Below are positions 43,041-50,958 of a stretch of 64,000 nucleotides of DNA, one piece after another (positions within the stretch are counted from its first letter, which is position 1; each line of letters starts with the position of its first letter). The stretch lies in contig NZ_CP022986.1 of assembly GCF_002770595.1 (NCBI RefSeq), positions 3,100,001-3,164,000 on the forward strand. The letters run 5' to 3'. The notes below the pieces were generated by a model that had not been told where the DNA came from, did not search any database, and saw nothing but the letters and a program-made list of their open reading frames with translations. This stretch comes from Chryseobacterium camelliae (lineage in GTDB: Bacteria > Bacteroidota > Bacteroidia > Flavobacteriales > Weeksellaceae). The translations under genes and the position numbers were made by a program.

Positions 43041-43985
43041 ATGAAAAAGTTCATCATCGCAATGAGCTGTTTGTGGGGAAGCTTCGCCTTTGCCGGAGAG
43101 ATCCATGACAGCATTGCCATATACAAAAATAGTTTTAACGATATTGCCCTTGACGACTGTGATGCCTGCGGCTGTGCTGCGGGAAACGGATCATCGGGAT
43201 TCGAATCACTGCTCAATCCGCAGTTTATCGGAGTCAAGTATTTCGCACAGCATTATAAAGCCAAAGAGAATCTTTTTGTAAAGGATCTTACCCAGGATCA
43301 GTATTTCAATACCCTTCAACTGTGGGGCAGGATACCCGTCACTGAAAAGCTGAGCCTATATGCCAGCGTGCCGTTTCACTTCCATGATAAGAAAACCTTG
43401 CAGGGAGACATCAGGATCAGTGGGATAGGCGATATGAACCTGATGGGGATTTACAGCATCCTGAAATCTGAAGCCCAAGTGCACCAGCTGAATGCCGGAG
43501 CTGGTATAAAAATACCTTTGGGCAGGTTTGATGAAAAGGGAATTTCAGGGGTGAATCCGAGTTTCCAACTGGGGACGGGCAGTTGGGATTATCAGGTGGT
43601 GCTGAATTACCAGTACCGCAAAGGGAATGCTGCTGTCATCCTCAATACGGATTATACGGTGAAAACCGAAAATAAAAAGCACTACCGGTTCGGAAACCAA
43701 TGGAATTATGCCGCGACGGGATTTTATCAGCTCCTGAACAGGAAAGACATGATCTTTTCTTTGAAAACAGGCCTGCAGGGTGAAATCTATGACGGCAACC
43801 GTCAGTTTTCAGAATCATTGCCCAATACCGCCGGAAGTGCACTCTATGGAAAGCTGGGATTTGAAGCGGCTTATAAAAGATTCAGCCTGGGCAGTGAAGT
43901 CATGCTTCCGGCTTATTCCCATCTTGCGGGAGGTGATATTGAAGCCAAATCAAGGTTCAGTATTTTCCTGAACATCGGAATTTAA
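43041..43985 (+). CDS. Outer-membrane beta-barrel-like protein with N-terminal Cys motif
   Basis: The 314-residue protein has a signal peptide (about 1-18, ending FAFAG), then a cysteine motif CDACGC near residues 35-40 and a series of amphipathic strands (FNTLQLWGRIPV, LSLYASVPFHFH, HQLNAGAGIKIPLG, FSIFLNIGI) like a small transporter-type barrel. It starts 10 bases after the MbnH-like gene and is the last gene before a terminator. The context suggests an outer-membrane channel for metal or metal complexes, with CDACGC as a possible metal ligand. I do not recognise a named family. Confidence 0.7.
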   Translation: MKKFIIAMSCLWGSFAFAGEIHDSIAIYKNSFNDIALDDCDACGCAAGNGSSGFESLLNPQFIGVKYFAQHYKAKENLFVKDLTQDQYFNTLQLWGRIPVTEKLSLYASVPFHFHDKKTLQGDIRISGIGDMNLMGIYSILKSEAQVHQLNAGAGIKIPLGRFDEKGISGVNPSFQLGTGSWDYQVVLNYQYRKGNAAVILNTDYTVKTENKKHYRFGNQWNYAATGFYQLLNRKDMIFSLKTGLQGEIYDGNRQFSESLPNTAGSALYGKLGFEAAYKRFSLGSEVMLPAYSHLAGGDIEAKSRFSIFLNIGI

Positions 43986-44033
43986 TCCGGACTGCCGGTA
44001 AGTGTTCCCATTGCCGGGCCTATATAATTTTTG

Positions 44034-44067
44034 AACCTGACAGTGGTAAAGCTGTCAGGGTTTTTTT
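44034..44067 (+). terminator. Terminator of the copper-type operon
   Basis: CCTGACAG (44036-44043) pairs with CTGTCAGG (44052-44059) around an 8-base loop, followed by seven T. It closes the rightward cluster that begins near 38490. Confidence 0.88.
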
Positions 44068-44173
44068 ATGTTCATAGAAGCCGGAGTAATTATCTGAATC
44101 CGGGAATTAAAAGCGGGTCAGAGTAAGAGAAAGCAAAAAATCTCATGTAACTTATGAAGTTGTAGAATTATTT

Positions 44174-44887
44174 TTACCTGATATAGGTGGTATCCCAAAA
44201 ATAAATTTTCAATACTGCATTTAGGATCTGTATACTTTTAGTAAAGCAGATGCTTCGCCTGTTAAACCTCTTAAGATGGGTCCGGGTTGTAAGATTGGAT
44301 CTTTCAATAGAATTGGTACCAAATCTCCGGGTTGAATGAATGGCTTTAGGAATCAAAAACTGATAGTTCCTCAATTGATTGGTATATATTTTTTCCGGCC
44401 TGGAATGGATTAAAGTCTTAATGACATGGCTTAAAGTTTTGTTGGTCCTTTTTCCAACATGAAAACGGACGATTTGCTTTGTCGTTTTTTGAAAGGCATA
44501 GGCAAGCCACATCGGATTTCTTTTACTGCCTATGAAAAATCTTAGTTCATCCAATTCATAAGATTGTCCAAAAGAAATCTTAGGAGGCACCATATGATCT
44601 GCAATAGCAGTAATCCTCTTAAGCAGCGTAGTGGTTGATATGGATAATAATCTTGCAGTGCTCCTTATTCCTAAACCTTCTTTTGTAAATCGAATGATCA
44701 GGGCATTTATATTGTCCCTGTAAGCTTGGTAGGTGTAAAAGGCTATGAATCTTTTACGGCAGTTTTTACAGAAGTACTGCTGCTTTCCGGTTTTTGTAGT
44801 CCCGTTTTTTATGATGCTGCAGCAATAGCAGTACCTGCAAATCCGTGCATCACTAAATCTGATACACGAGGAATGATTCTCAGTCAT
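44174..44887 (-). mobile_element. IS1-family-like transposase, single frame, catalytic D to N
   Basis: The 237-residue protein resembles fused IS1 InsA-InsB: an N-terminal zinc ribbon (CRYC/CC at 17-23 and CKNC at 40-43), a helix-turn-helix region (about 60-95) and the C-terminal DDE-type core. The first acid is D113 (ELDEL), the last E195 in the hallmark SIERSNLTTRTHLKRFNRRSICFTKS-like block. The second acid, normally YTD, is here YTN (N170), which should abolish or weaken transposition. Canonical IS1 needs a frameshift; this copy is one open frame. I could not find convincing terminal inverted repeats or a target duplication, so it may be an immobile remnant. Confidence 0.75.
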
Positions 44888-44907
44888 TTGGCTATGTTTT
44901 TAAGGCT

Positions 44908-44950
44908 AAAATAAACAAGAGCAGGTGAATATCCTACTCTTATTTTGATT
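44908..44950 (-). terminator. Imperfect hairpin upstream of the transposase
   Basis: AAGAGnAGG and CCTnCTCTT arms (one mismatch) around a 7-base loop are flanked by A- and T-rich runs on both sides. On the minus strand it could be a backup terminator for the rpsT-tRNA transcript; it could also belong to the end of the insertion element. Confidence 0.35.
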
Positions 44951-45058
44951 ATTATTGCTTAATAGTATTTGAAAATCAAGCATTTAAATATAAATAATTT
45001 TATATCACTAATTTTGATACATGACCTATTTACACAATATGGCATTTTTGATTAAACC

Positions 45059-45088
45059 AAAAAAGAGACTCATACAATGAATCTCTTT
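45059..45088 (-). terminator. Terminator of the rpsT-tRNA-Glu transcript
   Basis: A 7-bp stem (45062-45068 with 45082-45088), one mismatch and a further 4 bp surround a 3-base loop; on the minus strand the 3' arm runs into six T. It begins three bases after the 3' end of the first tRNA-Glu. Confidence 0.8.
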
Positions 45089-45091
45089 AAG

Positions 45092-45163
45092 TAGCCCGTA
45101 GGGGAATCGAACCCCTCTTACCAGAATGAAAATCTGAGGTCCTAACCGATAGACGAACGGGCC
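45092..45163 (-). tRNA. tRNA-Glu (anticodon TTC)
   Basis: The 72-base tRNA folds into a complete cloverleaf: acceptor arms GGCCCGT/ACGGGCT, T arm with GGTTCGATTCC, and an anticodon stem-loop with loop TTTTCAT giving anticodon TTC. The 3' CCA is not encoded. It is identical over all 72 bases to the copy at 45259-45330. It lies last in the rpsT transcript, right before a terminator. Confidence 0.95.
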
Positions 45164-45258
45164 AGCTATCTTCCACCTGTTACGGTGTGTTAGTTTTTTT
45201 GTTTTTATAAGTGTCAACTCTTACAACAATCACCCGGTTAGTGAAGTGATGTGTTTAG

Positions 45259-45330
45259 TAGCCCGTAGGGGAATCGAACCCCTCTTACCAGAATGAAAAT
45301 CTGAGGTCCTAACCGATAGACGAACGGGCC
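45259..45330 (-). tRNA. tRNA-Glu (anticodon TTC), identical second copy
   Basis: The sequence is identical to the tRNA at 45092-45163. It begins 11 bases after the rpsT stop codon with no promoter visible in between, so it is probably processed from the rpsT transcript. Confidence 0.95.
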
Positions 45331-45341
45331 AACTATGCTTA

Positions 45342-45596
45342 TTAAGCCAGTTTATTAACGTGCTTAGTCAATTTGCTTTTTAAGTTAGCTGCTTTGTTTT
45401 TGTGGATGATATTTTTCTTCGCTAATCGATCCAACAAAGAGATTACTTTTGGCAATTGTTCTGCAGCAACAGCTTTATCTTCTTCATTTCTTAACGCCTT
45501 CAGGGCTGTTCTAGCAGTCTTGTGGTAGTATCTGTTACGAAGTCTTCTTACTTCGTTTTGTCTGATTCTTTTTAATGCTGATTTATGATTTGCCAT
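45342..45596 (-). CDS. rpsT: 30S ribosomal protein bS20
   Basis: The 84-residue basic helical protein is ribosomal protein S20, which binds 16S rRNA. It starts with the typical [21 protein letters not shown]-like pattern and has [17 protein letters not shown] near the C-terminus. The reading frame is open seven codons further upstream, but the ATG complementary to 45594-45596 gives the conserved MANHKSA start. A promoter lies 19-50 bases upstream and two tRNA-Glu genes follow in the same direction. Confidence 0.96.
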   Translation of the reverse strand: MANHKSALKRIRQNEVRRLRNRYYHKTARTALKALRNEEDKAVAAEQLPKVISLLDRLAKKNIIHKNKAANLKSKLTKHVNKLA

Positions 45597-45614
45597 ATCG
45601 TTCAAATGTGAGTG

Positions 45615-45645
45615 CAAAAGTATAAACTATTTTTTTAACTACCAA
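45615..45645 (-). promoter_or_regulatory. Promoter of rpsT and the two tRNA-Glu genes
   Basis: On the minus strand TTG (45645-45643) and TACTTTTG (45622-45615) are separated by 20 bases. Transcription should start near 45608, about 12 bases before the rpsT ATG. Confidence 0.75.
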
Positions 45646-45726
45646 ATTTATCTTTAAAAAATTTTATTTTTTTTTCTGATAAATAGCGCCTGAGTTTATC
45701 TGTTGCGTGTTCTATTTTTAATTATC

Positions 45727-45912
45727 TTATTTCTTGTTACTCTTGATCGTGCTTTCCAGCCTGACCATTATTTCATTTCCTGTTGTAGTCGTGAAGGTAA
45801 ACCATCCGTTTAACTTCATAAGCGACCGTTTCTGAGTCCTGTAAATCAGGAAACTTATTTTATCATTTCTGCCATTAAGCTATAATATCGGGTTAGGATA
45901 TAATTCCAACTC
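45727..45912 (-). pseudogene. Decayed C-terminal sorting domain of a type IX secretion substrate
   Basis: This 62-codon minus-strand reading frame contains one internal TAG (45880-45882). Before it the frame reads ELELYPNPIL, the hallmark opening of T9SS type A sorting domains (LYPNP). After it, in the same frame, come KISFLIYRTQ, MKLNG and TTGNEIMVRLES, matching the later strands of the domain (v.vyd..G, G.Y.vr...), then a lysine-rich end and TAA. An in-frame TAA precedes the fragment, so the rest of the cargo gene is gone. It lies in the 350-base gap between rpsT and the third tRNA-Glu; apart from the rpsT promoter nothing else is seen there. Confidence 0.65.
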
Positions 45913-45945
45913 TTAACTTCTCATCCGGCAGGATATAAAATTTGG

Positions 45946-46017
45946 TAGCCTATAGGGGAATCGAACCCCTGTTGCAAGAATGAAAATCTTGAGTCCTGAC
46001 CACTAGACGAATAGGCC
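45946..46017 (-). tRNA. tRNA-Glu (anticodon TTC), diverged third copy
   Basis: The 72-base cloverleaf has acceptor arms GGCCTAT/ATAGGCT, anticodon loop TTTTCAT (TTC) and the usual GGTTCGATTCC T arm. It differs from the other two tRNA-Glu genes in the acceptor, D and anticodon stems with compensating changes, so it is a functional isoacceptor, not a decayed copy. It has its own promoter. Confidence 0.93.
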
Positions 46018-46030
46018 AAATTTTGAGGCG

Positions 46031-46060
46031 CAAAAATAAGTATTAACTTTTGAACTTCAA
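46031..46060 (-). promoter_or_regulatory. Promoter of the third tRNA-Glu
   Basis: On the minus strand TTG (46060-46058) and TATTTTTG (46038-46031) have the ideal 19-base spacing, with predicted start near 46024, seven bases before the mature 5' end. Confidence 0.8.
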
Positions 46061-46074
46061 AATTTATCCGTCGC

Positions 46075-47361
46075 TTATTTATAAACTTTTTGGATTACCG
46101 TATTCCTGATGCCCTTGGCCTCAATTTCTTTCTGCAGTTTTACAGCATCTTCCAGGGTATAGACCTTTCCGTACGTATAATAGAATACCCCGTTTTCTTT
46201 ATTTCGTTCGGCATTTTTATAGGCCAGCAGGATAGGGGAGTTACCGTTCAGTTTTTCGCCTGCATGCAGCTCAATGGTATAGTATCCGCTGCTCAGCTTT
46301 TGGTTCGGCATAAATCCTACGGCAAACGCATTCCTGAATCCTGCATCCTTTGCGGTTTTCAGATTGATATCCCTTACGGAAGCCATGTTGGTGACACCAT
46401 AATAGTATTTGTACTGTCCGTTTTCCTTGATTTCAAGAATATAGTTCAGGCCTTTCAGAGCCGGATCGCCATCATTGAACTTTGTCGGGGAGCTCATCAG
46501 TAAGATCCTGAAATCATTCTTTAACGGAACTTCTGCAGGTTTCTCAGGTTCAGGCTTTCTTACAGCTATTGGTCCGCCGGATTTTCGGTCTACCGCTTTT
46601 TTATAACTGATGATCGCATCGTAGATACTGGATGCGATCTCTTCCTGACCTCTGTCTGAGGCCAGGTAATGGCTCTCTTCCGGGTGGTTGATGAATCCCG
46701 TTTCAATAAGCACGGAAGGCATGGCATTCATCCGGAGCACGTGTAAGTTTTTCTGGAATACTCCTCTCGAAAACCTTTTGTCTTTATTGACGAAATTATT
46801 TTCCACAAACCCTCCCAGCAGTAAGCTGGATTCAAGGTATTTGCTTTGCTGGAGCTTTAGCGCAATCAGGGATTCCGGAGATCCCGGATCGTAAGAGCCA
46901 AAAGTCTGCTTATCTTTTTCATCCAGATAGATCACGTCGTTCTCTCTTTTTGCCACTTCCAGATTGGTGTCGTTCTGGTCCGGCCCCTGTACATAGGTTT
47001 CTGTCCCATAAGGTCCGGATCTGCCGGAAGCATTACAATGGACCGATACAAATAAGTCTGCTTTGCTCCTGTTGGCAAGGTTAGTCCTGTCTGATAAAGA
47101 GGGGTATTCATCGATTTTCCGCGTATAGATTACTTTGAAATCCTTGTTTTTTTCAAGCATGCTTCCCAGCTTCAGGACAATGGCAAGGGTAATGTCTTTT
47201 TCAGCGACCCGTCCAATATCATTATACGATCTGTTCGCTCCGTGATCGCTTCCTCCGTGTCCTGCATCAAGAACAATAGTGAATTTTTTTTGGGAAAAAA
47301 TAAAGTTGCTAAGGAGTATAAGGAGAAATGATAAAATTATTTTAAAATTTTGTTTGTACAT
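46075..47361 (-). CDS. N-acetylmuramoyl-L-alanine amidase (Amidase_3) with SPOR-like tail
   Basis: The 428-residue exported protein cleaves the amide bond between muramic acid and the stem peptide, usually during cell separation. After a signal peptide (about 1-23) the zinc amidase domain (about 25-260) has VLDAGHGGSDHGA (first zinc histidine), the glutamate ligand in the GRVAEKDITL segment, SVHCNAS (second histidine) and the catalytic glutamate in LIETGFINH. The C-terminal part (about 285-428) contains a YYYGVTNMASVRD repeat region and a SPOR-like end (YTYGKVYTLEDAVKLQKEI). It diverges from lptD, as commonly seen in Flavobacteriia. Confidence 0.93.
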   Translation of the reverse strand: MYKQNFKIILSFLLILLSNFIFSQKKFTIVLDAGHGGSDHGANRSYNDIGRVAEKDITLAIVLKLGSMLEKNKDFKVIYTRKIDEYPSLSDRTNLANRSKADLFVSVHCNASGRSGPYGTETYVQGPDQNDTNLEVAKRENDVIYLDEKDKQTFGSYDPGSPESLIALKLQQSKYLESSLLLGGFVENNFVNKDKRFSRGVFQKNLHVLRMNAMPSVLIETGFINHPEESHYLASDRGQEEIASSIYDAIISYKKAVDRKSGGPIAVRKPEPEKPAEVPLKNDFRILLMSSPTKFNDGDPALKGLNYILEIKENGQYKYYYGVTNMASVRDINLKTAKDAGFRNAFAVGFMPNQKLSSGYYTIELHAGEKLNGNSPILLAYKNAERNKENGVFYYTYGKVYTLEDAVKLQKEIEAKGIRNTVIQKVYK

Positions 47362-47383
47362 CTTACAGTTTTAAAAATTATAG

Positions 47384-47391
47384 TAATTTTG
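47384..47391 (+). promoter_or_regulatory. -7 box of the lptD-like gene
   Basis: TAATTTTG matches TAnnTTTG perfectly, 23 bases before the TTG start at 47415, in the 53-base divergent gap with the amidase gene. No TTG lies at the ideal spacing. Confidence 0.5.
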
Positions 47392-47414
47392 GGCCTGAAA
47401 TATAAAGAATACAA

Positions 47415-50003
47415 TTGGCCAAAACCGTTTTCAAAAATATACTACAAATTTTAATTATCCTAATTTTTAACAATTTTTTAGCACAGGAAAACCCCGGAAA
47501 ATTGTCTGAAAATGCGGCTAATGATACTATTCCGAAGAGAGATACGATCGCTGTGAAAAAGGAGGCTCTGGAAGATGTGCTCAGAACGAAGGCAGACGAT
47601 CAGCGAAGGGATGTTCCCAAGAAAATGACCTTCCTGAATAAGAATGCGCAGGTTAAATATCAGGATATGCAGATTGATGCGGACTACATCTCCATTGATG
47701 ATAATAAGAACCTGATTTATGCACGGGGTAAACAGGACTCTCTGGGCAAGATTATCGAGCCTGTGATTACCACCCAGGCAGGGAAAAAATACGAAACCGA
47801 TCAGTTCAGCTATAACACCAAAACCAGGCAGGCCATTGCCTACAATGCCAGGACGGAGGAAAGCCAGGGGGTGATTATTGCTAATAAAACAAAGAAATAC
47901 AACGATTCTGTATTTGCCATGCGGCATGCATTATATACTACAGACGAATATTTCCTGAAGAAAAAAGATACTGCTGCGGATTACCACCTTTTGGCATCCA
48001 ATATTAAGCTCGTCAAGACCAAACAAAAATCACAGATCATCACCGGTCCTATACAGATGTATATAGAGCAGGTTCCTACGCCGCTTATCATGCCTTTCGC
48101 TATTCTTCCGTTTTCAGACAAAAGGTCTGCCGGGATCCTGATTCCGAGTTTCGGGGAACGGCAGGATGTAGGATTCTTTTTGAATGGATTGGGATATTAC
48201 CAGCCTATCGGAGAACATTTTGACCTGAAAGTGCTTGCAGATATTTACACAAAAGGAAGCTGGAACCTGAGGCCCGAAATGAACTATGTTAAAAAGTACA
48301 GGTACTCAGGGAACTTCACTGCTGATATCGGAAATACGGTGCGGGGGATTAAAGGACTGGATAATTACAGCAAAAGCAGTACTTACCGGATCGCCTGGAG
48401 GCATACCCAGGATACCAAAGCGAACCCGTTTCTCACCTTCTCCGCATCGGTGGATATCGTGAGCAATAAGTTTTACAACAATACCGTCAATAACAACTAT
48501 ATATTCAACCAGAATGTACTGAATACCCAGCAGAACTCTACGGTAACCGTTACCAAAAGGTTTCTGACGCTTCCGGTAACTATCACCGGAACAGCTTCGT
48601 ATTCTCAGAATTTCGCCACCGGTAATTCAGATCTCCGCCTTCCGCAGATGAACGTGGCCATCAATCAGTTTTACCTTTTCAAATCCAGGACCGGAGTAAG
48701 GAGGGGGCTTATTGAAAACATTACGGTAAATACGGGTTTCAACCTCACCAATTATGTACAGACCAATGAAGGGGAACTGTTCACCCAGGCTATGTGGGAC
48801 AAGTTGCAGACCGGCCTTAAAAATAATATAGCATTAGGGACGAATACCAGCTTTGCCAAGTATTTTACATTCAGCCTCGCAGCTAATATCGATAACGCTT
48901 TAACGACAAAGACGACAAGAAAGTATTATGATCCATTAAAGAATGTCACGGTTAATGAAGTGGAAAAAGGCATTTCCGGATATTCTACATTCTCTACTAC
49001 AGCCAGTGTGCAGACTACATTATACGGGATGCTTAAGTTCAAAAAGGGGTCTGCTATTGAAGCCATCAGGCATATGATGACACCGAGCATCGGGTTTACC
49101 TATTCACCGGATTTCGGAGGGTCCAATTTCGGTTATTACAGGAATTATTATGATGCCAACGGGGCACAGACACCATATTCTATTTTTGACGGAGGAATTG
49201 TAGGAAGCCCTACCAGCGGAATGGTAGGCGCTCTAGGATTCAATATCGGAAATAATATTGAAATGAAAGTCAGGTCCAAGAAGGATTCTACCGGGATTAA
49301 GAAAATGAAGCTTTTTGAATCCCTTAACCTCGCCGGAAACTACAACTTTGCTGCAAAGACGCATCCGTGGTCTGTGCTTACTGTCAACGGACAGTCGTCT
49401 TTCTTCAATAATAAACTGAGCGTAAATACGTCCTTATCCATAGATCCGTACCGCATTATTTATATCCCGGGCCAGGACGCCGGAATCAGGACTGAAAACT
49501 TCGGGCATTTCAGCATCCAGGGGTTCAATGTGCAGATGTCGTATCCGTTAAGTAATGAGATTTTCGGAGAGAAGACGGATTATTCCAAGAAGTACAAGAC
49601 CAAAGGCGAGATCCGGAATGAAAACTATTATTTCGATGACGACAATTATGCGCACTTCGAGCAGGCATGGACGTTGAACATCAATGCCAATTACGCGTTC
49701 ACCAGGACGCTGGCTTCCCGTACGCCTAACAGGATCGCATCCGTGGGTCTGGACGGAAGCATTAAGCTTACCCCATATTGGAATATCAACGGCAGCACGC
49801 ATTACGATATGATTACCCAGCAGCTTGCCTATACGAGGATCGGTTTTGCCAGGGACCAGCGGAGTTTCACGATTAATTTCAACTGGGTGCCTTTCGGGCA
49901 GTACAAAGTGTATGATTTCTTTATCGGGATCAAAGCCAACATCCTGAGCGATGCACTGAAGTACAAAGACAGGAGCTTTACCCAGCCGAACGCTCCTTTC
50001 TAA
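47415..50003 (+). CDS. lptD: Putative LPS assembly protein LptD
   Basis: LptD is the outer-membrane barrel that inserts lipopolysaccharide into the outer leaflet. The 862-residue protein has a signal peptide (about 1-23, ending FLAQ), an LptA-like N-terminal domain (about 50-200: YQDMQIDADYISIDDNKNLIYA, TDQFSYNTKTRQAIAYNA) and a long barrel with the family segment PTPLIMPFAILPFSDKRSAGILIPSFG. The start is TTG at 47415; the next ATG would remove the signal peptide. It diverges from the amidase gene. The divergent Bacteroidota version lacks the usual LptD cysteine pairs. Confidence 0.87.
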   Translation: MAKTVFKNILQILIILIFNNFLAQENPGKLSENAANDTIPKRDTIAVKKEALEDVLRTKADDQRRDVPKKMTFLNKNAQVKYQDMQIDADYISIDDNKNLIYARGKQDSLGKIIEPVITTQAGKKYETDQFSYNTKTRQAIAYNARTEESQGVIIANKTKKYNDSVFAMRHALYTTDEYFLKKKDTAADYHLLASNIKLVKTKQKSQIITGPIQMYIEQVPTPLIMPFAILPFSDKRSAGILIPSFGERQDVGFFLNGLGYYQPIGEHFDLKVLADIYTKGSWNLRPEMNYVKKYRYSGNFTADIGNTVRGIKGLDNYSKSSTYRIAWRHTQDTKANPFLTFSASVDIVSNKFYNNTVNNNYIFNQNVLNTQQNSTVTVTKRFLTLPVTITGTASYSQNFATGNSDLRLPQMNVAINQFYLFKSRTGVRRGLIENITVNTGFNLTNYVQTNEGELFTQAMWDKLQTGLKNNIALGTNTSFAKYFTFSLAANIDNALTTKTTRKYYDPLKNVTVNEVEKGISGYSTFSTTASVQTTLYGMLKFKKGSAIEAIRHMMTPSIGFTYSPDFGGSNFGYYRNYYDANGAQTPYSIFDGGIVGSPTSGMVGALGFNIGNNIEMKVRSKKDSTGIKKMKLFESLNLAGNYNFAAKTHPWSVLTVNGQSSFFNNKLSVNTSLSIDPYRIIYIPGQDAGIRTENFGHFSIQGFNVQMSYPLSNEIFGEKTDYSKKYKTKGEIRNENYYFDDDNYAHFEQAWTLNINANYAFTRTLASRTPNRIASVGLDGSIKLTPYWNINGSTHYDMITQQLAYTRIGFARDQRSFTINFNWVPFGQYKVYDFFIGIKANILSDALKYKDRSFTQPNAPF

Positions 50004-50031
50004 TTGGATTGATATTTGTAAATATAAATTT

Positions 50032-50039
50032 TATATTTG
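50032..50039 (+). promoter_or_regulatory. -7 box of ridA
   Basis: TATATTTG matches the consensus perfectly 19 bases before the ridA ATG. A second, 7-of-8 match (GATATTTG) lies 21 bases upstream at 50011-50018, so there may be two starts. Confidence 0.55.
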
Positions 50040-50057
50040 CACCCAAAATAAACTCTA

Positions 50058-50438
50058 ATGAAACAAGTAATCAATACAGTGAATGCGCCTGCAGCGATCG
50101 GGCCTTATTCCCAGGCGAACATGGCCAACGGTGTTTTATATATTTCAGGGCAGATCCCTGTAGATCCGTCTACGGGTAAACTGGTGGAAGGAATCGAAAA
50201 AGAGACTCATCAGGTGATGAAAAACCTGGAAGCCATCCTTACAGAAGCCGGAATGACTTTTAAAAATGTGGTGAAAGCTACTATTTTCCTTAAAAGTATG
50301 GATGATTTCGCTGTAATGAATGATATCTACGCTTCTTACCTGGATGCAGACAGCTATCCGGCAAGGGAAACCGTACAGGTTTCATGCCTTCCTAAAAATG
50401 TGGATATTGAAATCTCTATGATTGCCCATCAGGATTAA
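50058..50438 (+). CDS. ridA: RidA family enamine/imine deaminase
   Basis: RidA (YjgF/YER057c/UK114 family) hydrolyses reactive 2-aminoacrylate and related enamines formed by PLP enzymes. The 126-residue protein has family marks AIGPYSQAN, LYISGQIPVDPSTGKL, VVKATIFLKSMDDFAVMN and PARETVQVSCLPK with the substrate-binding arginine, then a C-terminal VDIEISMIA strand. It forms cytoplasmic trimers in known members. It is followed after three bases by a small membrane protein gene. Confidence 0.95.
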   Translation: MKQVINTVNAPAAIGPYSQANMANGVLYISGQIPVDPSTGKLVEGIEKETHQVMKNLEAILTEAGMTFKNVVKATIFLKSMDDFAVMNDIYASYLDADSYPARETVQVSCLPKNVDIEISMIAHQD

Positions 50439-50441
50439 TCC

Positions 50442-50897
50442 ATGAGCTTTATAAGAAATACATTTGCGATCCTGGTAGGCCTTGGCATAGCAGCGCTTAC
50501 CATTACCCTTGGAATAAGGGTGTTTCCGCAATGGGTTACTTTTGATGCATTTGCACCCTTTGAGCACTGGCAGCATTTTCTTGAAAGCATGCAGGGCGAA
50601 GATGCCTTTTTCGGTTTTCTGCTGTTTATTTCAGGATTAGGCACTACCATCGGGGGAGTGGCAACGGCTATCATCGTTAAATATGCAAAAGTGGCTTACG
50701 CTATTCTTATCGGTTTCATCATGCTGTTCATCGCTATGCTGGATGTGATTGTTTTTCCTTATCATCCTACATTCTATAAGATTTCTATTTTCCTTACGTT
50801 CTTTCCGTTTTCATGGATCGGCGGAAAGATCGTGGAGGTCATTTATGAGAAGAAAAAACGGAGAATGCTTGCTGAAAAGATCATTAAAAGACAATAA
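50442..50897 (+). CDS. Small four-helix membrane protein of unknown function
   Basis: The 151-residue protein has about four hydrophobic segments (5-25, 55-80, 83-105 and 110-130) with a basic C-terminal tail (EKKKRRMLAEKIIKRQ). No catalytic or binding motif is visible. A periplasmic loop (about 28-52) is rich in aromatic residues. It starts three bases after ridA and ends at a strong terminator, so it is cotranscribed with ridA. I cannot assign a function. Confidence 0.75.
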   Translation: MSFIRNTFAILVGLGIAALTITLGIRVFPQWVTFDAFAPFEHWQHFLESMQGEDAFFGFLLFISGLGTTIGGVATAIIVKYAKVAYAILIGFIMLFIAMLDVIVFPYHPTFYKISIFLTFFPFSWIGGKIVEVIYEKKKRRMLAEKIIKRQ

Positions 50898-50926
50898 AAG
50901 ACGCTGCTCAATGAGCAGCGTCTTTT
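50896..50926. terminator. Bidirectional terminator between the small membrane protein and htrA
   Basis: A perfect 14-bp stem with a 3-base loop has T runs at both ends, so it can serve both convergent genes. Confidence 0.92.
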
Positions 50927-50958
50927 GCTATAAAAGTGAATCGTCTGAAATTCTTATG

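Noticed and set aside
44100-44940. Terminal inverted repeats of the IS1-like element
   Set aside because: I compared both flanks of the transposase gene by eye and found no matching ends or target duplication, so I annotate only the gene.
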